Position numbers and translations under genes: made by a program | From: Treponema sp. | GTDB lineage: Bacteria; Spirochaetota; Spirochaetia; Treponematales; Breznakiellaceae | DNA: 7,586 bases | Direction: 5' to 3' | Assembly (NCBI GenBank): GCA_031267115.1 | Contig: JAIRZS010000294.1 | Coordinates: forward strand, 1 to 7,586 | Shown here: positions 1 to 6,019 of the stretch, piece by piece | How positions within the stretch are numbered: the first letter of the stretch is position 1 | How the letters are laid out: every line of letters begins with the position of its first letter | The notes under the pieces: generated by a model | Seen by the model: the letters and a program-made list of their open reading frames with translations, nothing else | What the model was told of the DNA's origin: nothing | The model's database searches: none

Positions 1-414
1 TACCGGCAATACAAGGCAGAGGCCCGGGCTGTTTTTGATTTAATAAAAGCCGGGGAATATGAGCCGTATACATCAACGCTTGCCACGGATGAAATAGCCG
101 GTGAGCCGAATCAGGAAAAACAACGAAATATGTTTGCCCTTATTCGTGATTATTCGGTCAAGCTGCTCTATGAAACCGATGAAACAACCCGGCTTGCGGC
201 GCTTTATATTCAGGAAAAAGCCGTGCCGGAATCACACCCGATAGATGCGGCGCATATTGCGATTACCACGGTCAACGGCTTAGACTTTATAGTGAGCCTG
301 AATTTTACCCACATTGCCCGTCCTTGGACGGACGAGCGGGTCAGGCGGGTCAACGTCCGGGAAGGCTATCAGGGCATAGGCATATACAAGCCTGCGGAGG
401 TATTGGAATTATGA
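1..414 (+). CDS. PIN-domain protein (VapC-like), 5'-truncated
   Basis: The frame is open from base 1 and gives 137 residues before the stop, so the true start lies left of the window. The C-terminal two thirds match what I know of a compact PIN-domain family. A conserved Glu sits in LATDEIAG (about residue 31 of the visible part), an acidic helix in IDAAHIA (D82), and the late motif SLNFTHI, usually S/TWNFKHI, is followed by NVREGY. PIN domains are Mg-dependent ribonucleases and often toxins of type II toxin-antitoxin pairs. The first catalytic Asp, expected near the N-terminus, is outside the window, so activity cannot be judged. The usual Trp before NF is Leu here. The gene overlaps the next one by 4 bases (ATGA), implying translational coupling. 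The fold is likely; the toxin role is inferred from the pairing. Confidence 0.8.
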   Translation, partial: YRQYKAEARAVFDLIKAGEYEPYTSTLATDEIAGEPNQEKQRNMFALIRDYSVKLLYETDETTRLAALYIQEKAVPESHPIDAAHIAITTVNGLDFIVSLNFTHIARPWTDERVRRVNVREGYQGIGIYKPAEVLEL

Positions 415-674
415 AGACGGTACAGGATTACATGAACGATCCCCGGATACTCAATGATCCGGGGCTTATGGCCGCTCCGGAGGAATTGCGGATAATCCAT
501 GCGGCCCGACTCAGGCTTCAAGATGAAACAGCAGGAATGACCACAGGGGAAAGATCGGCATATCTCAAAAAAAAGACACTGGACGCATTTTCAAGCTACG
601 GACTCCCTGCTCCGGAAATCGTCAACTATGCCGGCCAGGGCAAGCTAAAGCCCCGGCATCCGGTTACTCAATAA
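411..674 (+). CDS. Small protein paired with the PIN gene, candidate antitoxin
   Basis: It encodes 87 residues starting MKTVQDYMND. The ATG at 411 overlaps the PIN stop (ATGA) and has GGAGG at 396-400, 10 bases upstream. An in-frame upstream ATG at 324 would run deep into the PIN gene and is not chosen. The protein is hydrophilic and mainly helical by eye. A central stretch (residues about 25-60: REL-type helix with HAARLRLQDETAGMT, then a Lys-rich helix and FSSYGL) resembles small proteins I recall downstream of PIN genes of this type. There is no recognisable DNA-binding motif, membrane segment or cysteine cluster. Overlap with a PIN gene suggests an antitoxin, but the order is reversed from the usual antitoxin-first layout. 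The function is an inference from context only. Confidence 0.7.
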   Translation: MKTVQDYMNDPRILNDPGLMAAPEELRIIHAARLRLQDETAGMTTGERSAYLKKKTLDAFSSYGLPAPEIVNYAGQGKLKPRHPVTQ

Positions 675-765
675 CCCGCCTCCTCCGGGTCAAGCCCGGC
701 AAGGGACACCGATACCGCGGCATCGGCCCGGGCCGCTTCCCCGTAAAGGGCCCACAGAACACAGG

Positions 766-823
766 GGTGCCAGGCACCAAATTTCTGGATAAATTTTTAT
801 CCAAAAAAAGAATGCCCGGCACT
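766..823. repeat. 58-base symmetrical palindromic element (REP/MITE-like)
   Basis: Three palindromes share one axis of symmetry at 794/795. The centre is TGGATAAA-TT-TTTATCCA (786-803, perfect 8-bp arms). The left end is GGTGCC-A-GGCACC (766-778) and the right end is AATGCCCGGCACT (811-823), whose reverse complement AGTGCCGGGCATT matches the left end at 9 of 13 positions. Each end is also a palindrome on its own, so the element can fold as one long imperfect hairpin or as three small ones. Such paired palindromes are typical of REP doublets or small non-autonomous elements. Assignment to either class is inference; no transposase gene or clear target duplication is visible. Confidence 0.6.
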
Positions 824-889
824 GGACGCGCCAGACACCCAGGCAAAACGACACTTCCGCACCGTACTATCTGTGCGGAGGCGCGGCGT

Positions 890-917
890 TTGACAGGGGC
901 GGATTATTGCATAGACT
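890..917 (+). promoter_or_regulatory. Possible sigma70 promoter of the glycoside hydrolase cassette
   Basis: A perfect -35 box TTGACA (890-895) is followed after 16 bases by TAGACT (912-917, 4 of 6 to TATAAT). A TATAAG lies slightly further on (917-922), but the spacing to it would be too long. Transcription starting near 924 would give a leader of about 265 bases that begins just before the first hairpin of the array. The -10 box is weak, so this is a candidate only. Confidence 0.35.
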
Positions 918-931
918 ATAAGGAAAAGACT

Positions 932-1125
932 GCGGCAGGGATGCCGCTGTTTCTATTGCTATCCGCCGGCGGCGGATAGATGGAGTTTGCCGCAGGCGAA
1001 CTCCGATGCCAAAATCCGGCAGGGATGCCGGATTTTGGCATGCGCAAGGGATTGAAGCGGTATCCTTTTTTGCCGGAGGCAAAAAAGATACAAGCGCAAA
1101 GCCCGGTCCCCGGCGGAGCCGGGGA
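932..1125. repeat. Array of six consecutive short-loop hairpins
   Basis: Six inverted repeats follow each other with little spacing. H1 is 932-947 (6 bp, GGGA loop). H2 is 959-979 (9 bp perfect, GGC loop). H3 is 982-1004 (10 bp with one G-T pair, GCA loop). H4 is 1006-1041 (16 bp perfect, GGGA loop). H5 is 1060-1091 (14 bp with one bulged C at 1065, GGA loop). H6 is 1107-1125 (8 bp perfect, GGA loop). Outer arms differ between hairpins, but every loop is 3-4 bases and is enclosed by GCC/GGC or GGCA/TGCC. The 12-mer GGCAGGGATGCC occurs in both H1 (934-945) and H4 (1018-1029). No U-tract follows any stem, so these are not standard terminators. H5 and H6 belong to the repeat copy described separately. 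Confidence 0.8.
1006..1041. repeat. Perfect 16-bp inverted repeat with GGGA tetraloop
   Basis: The arms 1006-1021 and 1026-1041 are exact reverse complements, separated only by GGGA (1022-1025). It is the strongest stem in the window. It ends exactly where the conserved block of repeat copy A begins (1042), so it may be an outer module of the same element. Confidence 0.85.
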
Positions 1126-1132
1126 TGCGCCC
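1042..1132 (+). repeat. Modular structured repeat, copy A (upstream of cassette)
   Basis: Ordered blocks are GCGCAAGGGATTG (1042-1054), then AAGCGG and hairpin H5, GCGCA (1094-1098), AAAGCCCGGTCC (1098-1109), hairpin H6, and GGATGCGCCC (1123-1132). The same four blocks occur in the same order on the minus strand at 5197-5091, with different hairpins between them. The copy ends 58 bases before the GH13 start codon and would lie in that gene's leader RNA if the 890-917 promoter is real. I do not assign it to a named family. Confidence 0.75.
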
Positions 1133-1190
1133 AAGACGCCCAAGATAAGAAGAATTCCTGTACGTTTATCCTGGTGACAAGGAGTGCGCT

Positions 1191-2750
1191 ATGCTGTCAT
1201 GGTTGGAAGACGCGGTCTTTTACGAAATCTATCCCCAGTCCTTTTACGATGCCAATGGCGACGGGATAGGCGATATCGAGGGGATTATCCGGAAGCTCGA
1301 TTATATCCGGAATCTGGGGTTTAACGCGCTGTGGATCAATCCCTGTTTTGATTCGCCTTTTAAGGACGCGGGGTACGACGTGCGGGACTATAAAATGGTT
1401 GCCCCCCGTTACGGGTCTAACGCCGATCTCTGCCGGCTCTTTGCGGAGGCGCACAAGAGGGGGGTCCGCGTTCTGCTCGATCTGGTTCCCGGCCATACTT
1501 CGGAAGAACACCCCTGGTTCCTGGAAAGCAGGAAGCCCGCGCCCAACGAGTACTGGGACCGCTATATCTGGACCGACAGCTGGATCTACTGGGGCCGGGA
1601 AAATATCCGCTTTGTGGCCGGGGAATCGGAACGGAACGGGGTGTATATTATCAACTTCTTTAAATGCCAGCCGGCCCTGAACTACGGGTTTTTGACGGTC
1701 CGGGAACCCTGGCAGCTTCCGGCGGATCACCCCTGCTGCGCGGCCACGAGGGAGGCCCTCAAGGATATTATGCGCTTCTGGCTTGAAAAGGGCTGCGACG
1801 GCTTCCGGGTTGATATGGCGGATTCCCTGGTCAAGAACGACGACGAAAACAAAAGCGGGACCCAGGCTGTCTGGCGTGATATCCGTTCCATGCTGGACGC
1901 GGAATTTCCGGAGGCGGCGCTGGTTTCCGAATGGAGCAGCCCCCGGCAATCTTTGGAGGCGGGCTTTCACGCGGACTTCCTGCTTGACCACGAGGGGAGC
2001 GGCTACAGGAGCCTGCTCCGGGATTACCGTATGGACGCGGAAAACCGCCCTGCGGGGGAAGACAATAGTTTCTTTAAAAAGGACGGGAACGGGGATATCA
2101 GGCGTTTTCTGGACCAGTACCTGCCCTGGTACGAGGACACCAAAAACACCGGCTTTATCAGCCTGATTACGGGCAACCACGATACGCCGCGTATAAGCGC
2201 GAACCTTTCGCCCGGTGAGCTTGCCCTGGCCTACTGCGTCCTCTTTACCCTGCCGGGGGTCCCTTTCCTGTATTACGGCGACGAAATCGGTATGCGCTAT
2301 ATCCCGCTGCCCTCCAAGGAGGGGGGGTATACCCGGACCGGGAGCAGGACGCCCATGCAGTGGGGCGGCGGCAAAAACAGAGGTTTTTCCGATGCGGAAC
2401 CGGAGCGGCTCTATCTGCCGGTGGATTCGGCCCCCGGTGCGCCCAGCGTGGAAGAACAGGAAAAAGACCCCGCCTCGCTGCTTAACACCGTCAGGGCGGT
2501 AATCGGCCTGCGCCACGCCGAGCGCGATCTGCGCGCCGGATCGGATTTCTCCGTTGTCTATGCCGAAAAGGGGAAGCTTCCCTTTGTCTACCGGCGCGGT
2601 TCTTTGATCCTGGCGGTAAATCCCGGCCTGGAGGCGGCAAGCGCGGAAACCGGGCTTGAGGGCAAAGCTGTCTACGCCCTGGGAAAATGCGGGCTTGAGG
2701 GCGGCGTCTGCCGCATGGAGGGGCAGAGTTTCGGGGTATGGAAGCTGTAA
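1191..2750 (+). CDS. GH13 alpha-glucosidase / alpha-amylase family enzyme
   Basis: This 519-residue enzyme hydrolyses alpha-glucosidic bonds, most likely in maltodextrins or related oligosaccharides in the cytoplasm; there is no signal peptide. The start is set by AAGGAG at 1179-1184, 6 bases before ATG. The (beta/alpha)8 barrel opens with AVFYEIYPQSF (8-18) and a DxNxDGxGD calcium loop (D20, N22, D24, D28), as in oligo-1,6-glucosidase-like GH13 enzymes. Region I is DLVPGH (97-102), with Gly where classical amylases have Asn. Region II is GFRVD with nucleophile D208. Region III is SEW with acid/base E247. Region IV is NHD (329-331). QPALNYG (160-166) occupies the conserved region V. A C-terminal beta domain spans about 420-519. 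Length and motifs are complete. It precedes the pullulanase by 55 bases, so the two are probably co-transcribed. Exact substrate (alpha-glucosidase, oligo-1,6-glucosidase or amylase) cannot be fixed from motifs. Confidence 0.93.
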   Translation: MLSWLEDAVFYEIYPQSFYDANGDGIGDIEGIIRKLDYIRNLGFNALWINPCFDSPFKDAGYDVRDYKMVAPRYGSNADLCRLFAEAHKRGVRVLLDLVPGHTSEEHPWFLESRKPAPNEYWDRYIWTDSWIYWGRENIRFVAGESERNGVYIINFFKCQPALNYGFLTVREPWQLPADHPCCAATREALKDIMRFWLEKGCDGFRVDMADSLVKNDDENKSGTQAVWRDIRSMLDAEFPEAALVSEWSSPRQSLEAGFHADFLLDHEGSGYRSLLRDYRMDAENRPAGEDNSFFKKDGNGDIRRFLDQYLPWYEDTKNTGFISLITGNHDTPRISANLSPGELALAYCVLFTLPGVPFLYYGDEIGMRYIPLPSKEGGYTRTGSRTPMQWGGGKNRGFSDAEPERLYLPVDSAPGAPSVEEQEKDPASLLNTVRAVIGLRHAERDLRAGSDFSVVYAEKGKLPFVYRRGSLILAVNPGLEAASAETGLEGKAVYALGKCGLEGGVCRMEGQSFGVWKL

Positions 2751-2792
2751 ACACCGGGCGGAATGGCCGCGGCGTCCGAAAGGGCGGCGTCC

Positions 2793-2798
2793 GGGGGG
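2793..2798 (+). promoter_or_regulatory. Ribosome binding site deciding the GTG start of the pullulanase
   Basis: A run of six G (2793-2798) lies 7 bases before GTG 2806. No ATG is suitably placed. The in-frame ATG at 2656 would overlap the preceding gene by 95 bases and add 50 residues that are Arg-rich and look like out-of-frame coding sequence. Confidence 0.6.
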
Positions 2799-2805
2799 AT
2801 CCGCC

Positions 2806-5076
2806 GTGACCGCGCAGGCCCCCTCCATTATTTTTGCCGCGGCGGACAGCGCCGATACCGTTACCGCGGCCTTGTCCGAAGCGCCGGAAGATTACGGTGT
2901 TTTTGCCGTATACGAAGGCGGCAGGAAACTGGCGGGAAAAGCAACGAAGGGCGGGGCGGACTGCATGGCGGCCATCTCGCTGGAAGATCCTATCGCGAAC
3001 CCGGCGAAATTTTACGAGGTCCGGGACGAAAGCGGCATTTACGCGGGCAAGGCGCTTGCCATGCGGAATATACTGGACCGCTTCTACTACGATGGCGGCG
3101 ATCTGGGGCTTAGTTACCGGCCCGGCGAGAGCGTCTTCAAGGTTTGGGCGCCCGCCGCCGCCTCTGTTTCCGTGGCGCTGTACGACAGCGCGGGCAGCTA
3201 CGATGCCTCGGGCAGGCTAAAGGCGGGCGAGGAAGAAAACGCCCGCCTTTACCGGATGGAGCGCGATCTTTCTACCGGGGTATGGCGGGCGCTTATCGCC
3301 GGGGATTTGCGGGGGCGTTATTACCTTTACCGCGCGGAATTCCCCGGCGGCCTTACGCGCTGGGCGGCGGACCCCTATGCCCGCGCCGTATCGGCCAACG
3401 GGAGGCGCATGGCCGTTGTCAGCCTTGGGGACACGGACCCGCCCGGCTGGGACGTTGACAAAAAGCCCCTGTTTTCCGCGCCGCAGGACGCGGTCATCTA
3501 CGAACTCCACGTCCGCGACTTTTCCATCGACATAAATTCCGGCATGAAGCACCGGGGCAAATTCCTCGCCTTTACCGAGAGGGGGACCAGGAACCGGGAG
3601 GGGGCGGCCACCGGGGTCGATCATCTGGCAAGCCTGGGGATTACCCACGTCCACCTTTTGCCGGCCTTCGATTTCGGGTCCGTCAACGAACTTACGGCGG
3701 ACGATCCCGCCTCGCAGGACCCGAAATTCAACTGGGGCTACGATCCGGTAAACTACAATGTGCCGGAAGGCTCCTATTCCACGGACCCCCAGGACCCCGG
3801 GGCGCGTATAGGCGAATTCAAGCGGATGGTCCTGGCCCTGCACAACGCGGGAATCCGGGTCGTTATGGATGTGGTGTACAACCACACCTACCCGGACGAG
3901 GACGGCCCGTTTGACGCCCTGGTAAAGGGCTATTACTACCGGACCCGGGATGACGGAACCCTGTCGGACGGCTCGGCCTGCGGCAACGAGGTGGCCTCCG
4001 AGCGACCCATGGTGCGGAAGTTCATCGTCGATTCCTGCCTGTACTGGGCGCGGGAATACCATGTTGACGGCTTCCGCTTTGACCTCATGGCGCTTATCGA
4101 CAAAACCACCATGGAACAGATTGCCCGCGAACTGCGGTCCCGCGTCGATCCGGGAATCCTCGTTTACGGGGAGCCCTGGCAGGCCGGCGGCTCGGTGCTT
4201 CCGGAGGCCCGGCAGACTATAATAGGCGCGCAGAAGAATCTCGGCATCGCGGTATTCAACGACAGGATGCGGGCCGCGATAAAGGGCGGCAGCGACGACG
4301 ACTCGCGGGGTTTTGCCACCGGGCAGGGCGGCCTGGAGCAGGCCCTTGTCAGGGGGATAGAAGGCTCAATAGACGACTTTACCGCCGCCGCGAGCGAAAG
4401 CGTCAACTATGTAACCGCCCACGACAACCTCAACCTGTGGGACAAGATCGCCCTTTCCCTTGGGGCGGAAAATCTGGCGGCCGGCCCCTACAGCCTCCTC
4501 GGCCCCGGCGGGAATCCCCCCGATGGGAATCTTCCCGATCCCGCGGCGCTGCTGGAAAATGAAGCGGTCAGATCCGCCCTGCTTGCCAACGGCATCGTAT
4601 TTACCTCACAGGGCATACCGTTTTTCCAGGCCGGCGACGAGATGCTCAGGACCAAATTCGGCGACCACAACAGCTACGCCGGCCCCGATTCGGTCAACAT
4701 GATACGCTGGGAAAACGCGTCCCGGTACCGGCCCGTAATCGAATATTACGCGGGCCTTATCAGACTCAGAAAAGAACACCCCGCGTTCCGCATGGACAGC
4801 AGGGCCGGCATCAAAAAAGGGATAACCGTCCTTTGCGCGGAAGACAGGGCCGTTTCCTTCGTGCTTGGCGGCAACGCCAACGGCGATTCCTGGCGCAGCA
4901 TCTTTGTCGCCTACAACGCGGGCCGCGCCCCAAGGCTTCTGGCGCTCCCCGAGCCCGCCCTCCGCTGGCGCCAGGTGGTCAGCGCCCAAAAAGCCGGCAC
5001 GGAAACTCTGGCGGAAATTGATTCCGGCGCGCTTACCCTGCCCCCGGTTTCCCTGGCGGTCCTCTATACTGAGTAG
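2806..5076 (+). CDS. pulA: Type I pullulanase (GH13_14 debranching enzyme)
   Basis: Starting at GTG 2806 the product is 756 residues. It hydrolyses alpha-1,6 branch points in pullulan, limit dextrins or glycogen fragments. Residues about 1-100 form an N-terminal beta-rich domain of uncertain type. A CBM48-like domain follows (about 105-200; FKVWAPAAASVSVALYD), then the catalytic barrel. The type I signature appears as FNWGYDP (308-314; usually YNWGYDP). Region I is DVVYNH (355-360), region II DGFRFD with nucleophile D426, region III YGEPW with acid/base E456, region IV TAHD (537-540). A C-terminal beta domain closes the protein. No signal peptide or anchor is seen, so it should act in the cytoplasm on imported or stored glucan, complementing the GH13 enzyme encoded 55 bases upstream. 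All catalytic residues are present. Family assignment is secure; the start is less so. Confidence 0.93.
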   Translation: MTAQAPSIIFAAADSADTVTAALSEAPEDYGVFAVYEGGRKLAGKATKGGADCMAAISLEDPIANPAKFYEVRDESGIYAGKALAMRNILDRFYYDGGDLGLSYRPGESVFKVWAPAAASVSVALYDSAGSYDASGRLKAGEEENARLYRMERDLSTGVWRALIAGDLRGRYYLYRAEFPGGLTRWAADPYARAVSANGRRMAVVSLGDTDPPGWDVDKKPLFSAPQDAVIYELHVRDFSIDINSGMKHRGKFLAFTERGTRNREGAATGVDHLASLGITHVHLLPAFDFGSVNELTADDPASQDPKFNWGYDPVNYNVPEGSYSTDPQDPGARIGEFKRMVLALHNAGIRVVMDVVYNHTYPDEDGPFDALVKGYYYRTRDDGTLSDGSACGNEVASERPMVRKFIVDSCLYWAREYHVDGFRFDLMALIDKTTMEQIARELRSRVDPGILVYGEPWQAGGSVLPEARQTIIGAQKNLGIAVFNDRMRAAIKGGSDDDSRGFATGQGGLEQALVRGIEGSIDDFTAAASESVNYVTAHDNLNLWDKIALSLGAENLAAGPYSLLGPGGNPPDGNLPDPAALLENEAVRSALLANGIVFTSQGIPFFQAGDEMLRTKFGDHNSYAGPDSVNMIRWENASRYRPVIEYYAGLIRLRKEHPAFRMDSRAGIKKGITVLCAEDRAVSFVLGGNANGDSWRSIFVAYNAGRAPRLLALPEPALRWRQVVSAQKAGTETLAEIDSGALTLPPVSLAVLYTE

Positions 5077-5090
5077 GCATAGTTCATTCC

Positions 5091-5197
5091 GGGCGCATCC
5101 GCGCGCCTTTGGCGCGCGGACCGGGCTTTACGGGGCTGCGCTACCGCTCCGGCCCCGGCGCTCTGCGCCGCGGCTAAACCCCTCCAATCCCTTGCGC
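5091..5197 (-). repeat. Modular structured repeat, copy B (inverted, downstream of cassette)
   Basis: Read on the minus strand it has GCGCAAGGGATTG (5197-5185), internal stems CGGCGC/GCGCCG (5156-5170) and CGGGGC/GCCCCG (5131-5157), GCGCA (5141-5137), AAAGCCCGGTCC (5129-5118), a perfect 10-bp hairpin TCCGCGCGCC-AAA-GGCGCGCGGA (5120-5098), and GGATGCGCCC (5100-5091). The blocks match copy A exactly, while the hairpins differ. It begins 14 bases after the pullulanase stop. The 10-bp hairpin could slow transcription or protect the pullulanase mRNA 3' end, but there is no U-tract, so it is not called a terminator. Confidence 0.75.
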
Positions 5198-5259
5198 TGC
5201 TGCCGCCTCTTTTGCAGATTCCGCGGTTAAATTTTTACCACGAAGTCGAAGAAGTTGAA

Positions 5260-5290
5260 GAAACAAATAAGTGTCTTTATGTCTTGTTTC
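5260..5290. terminator. Weak AT-rich hairpin between convergent genes
   Basis: GAAACAA (5260-5266) pairs with TTGTTTC (5284-5290) and inner ATAA (5267-5270) with TTAT (5277-5280), leaving a 3-base bulge. It lies just beyond the stop of the minus-strand amidohydrolase, where a terminator would be expected, but the stem is AT-rich and lacks a clean U-run. The rest of 5198-5293 holds a GAAG-rich stretch (5241-5260) and no gene. Confidence 0.25.
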
Positions 5291-5293
5291 ATC

Positions 5294-6019
5294 TCACCCT
5301 AATGCCAAATCTTCCGCATATTGCTCACGCAATGACAACATTCTATTCCCGGCATTGCTGTTCAGACGCCTGCTTTGTAAGTAATGCGTAATAGGAAAAT
5401 CAGTCCCCGGAAGTATGCGTTCCGCGAAGCCGGCATCGGCAACCGACTGAATCCGCTCCCTGGGCGCAAAGGCGCTGTCACCATACACATTAAGGTATGC
5501 GCGGAACATGGCGATAGTTGTATCCGCCGGACGGCAATGGGCAAGGATGAAGCGTACATTCGGATAAGCGGCAAAAAAAGACTCGAAACGATTCGGGGAA
5601 TCAATGCCGCTTTCGCCGGTGTGAATGAGAACCGGCAGATTGTTTCCTCCGGCATACGCAAATATACCGTGCAGAACAGAGCAGTGTTTTTCGTTTTCAA
5701 TATCCCATTGCTGCGCGAATGGGTGTAATTTGAATCCCTTATACGGCAGGTCGCTCATTGCCTTTTCGATGTCCACGCCTTGTTCGATGTAGCCGGGAGT
5801 GAACCAGAAAAGCGGCGCTGTTTTTTCAGGGCCATAAAGTTTTAATGCCGTCTCAATTTCAGCCTCAATAGTATGGTATGCCACATCGGGAACACAGCTT
5901 GTTGTGGAGGAAAATAAGAGGTGATCAACAATGCCGCTCGCAAAAACCGCATCGAAAACTTCGCTTGCGTTGTAGTAGACTTTCTCAAACTGCCCGATGT
6001 GAATATGATTATCCGTCAT
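5294..6019 (-). CDS. Small metal-dependent amidohydrolase (Amidohydrolase_2-like)
   Basis: ATG at 6019 gives 241 residues and overlaps the stop of the upstream radical SAM gene by 4 bases (ATGA). An alternative ATG at 6046 adds nine residues inside that gene and is less likely. Metal-site motifs of the amidohydrolase superfamily are in order: HIH (H5, H7) at the first strand, KLH (K97, H99), IHTGESG (H133), LAHCR (H161) and GTDFP (D207). It is thus a probable TIM-barrel metal hydrolase, somewhat short for the family (commonly about 280-350) but with all ligands present. There is no signal peptide. Translational coupling to a radical SAM peptide maturase suggests it acts in the same pathway, for example hydrolysing or trimming the modified product. 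That role is inference; the substrate is unknown. Confidence 0.85.
   Translation of the reverse strand: MTDNHIHIGQFEKVYYNASEVFDAVFASGIVDHLLFSSTTSCVPDVAYHTIEAEIETALKLYGPEKTAPLFWFTPGYIEQGVDIEKAMSDLPYKGFKLHPFAQQWDIENEKHCSVLHGIFAYAGGNNLPVLIHTGESGIDSPNRFESFFAAYPNVRFILAHCRPADTTIAMFRAYLNVYGDSAFAPRERIQSVADAGFAERILPGTDFPITHYLQSRRLNSNAGNRMLSLREQYAEDLALG

Larger units (their letters stand above)
675..1190 (+). other. Repeat-rich intergenic region with no convincing gene
   Basis: This 516-base stretch has several short open frames on both strands. None has a good ribosome binding site or a protein-like sequence, and several are simply reads through palindromes. It contains weak 5-bp inverted repeats at 674-690 and 709-726, a symmetrical palindromic element (766-823), a 7-bp stem at 856-879 with a 10-base loop, a possible promoter (890-917), and a dense run of hairpins (932-1125). 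The last 58 bases before ATG 1191 carry only the ribosome binding site. No tRNA or known riboswitch was recognised. Confidence 0.75.

Noticed and set aside
932..1125. CRISPR array
   Set aside because: The units are hairpins with different arm sequences and lengths, not identical direct repeats separated by uniform spacers.
767..1177. Short open frames in the gap before the GH13 gene
   Set aside because: They translate palindromes and repeats, overlap one another on both strands and lack ribosome binding sites.
1197..2828. 543-codon open frame antisense to the GH13 gene
   Set aside because: It is Arg/Pro/Gly-rich, has no recognisable domain, and overlaps an enzyme with intact catalytic motifs. 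It is a by-product of GC-rich codon use on the opposite strand.
3217..4062. 281-codon open frame antisense to the pullulanase
   Set aside because: It lies wholly inside the pullulanase gene, with low-complexity Val/Gly/Arg-rich composition and no ribosome binding site of note.
5098..5120. Rho-independent terminator after the pullulanase
   Set aside because: The 10-bp stem is perfect but no T-run follows on the plus strand (next bases CCGGGCTTTA). It is better explained as part of repeat copy B.
5384..5728. Plus-strand 114-codon open frame within the amidohydrolase gene
   Set aside because: It is opposite a gene with all metal-ligand motifs intact and shows no recognisable protein features.
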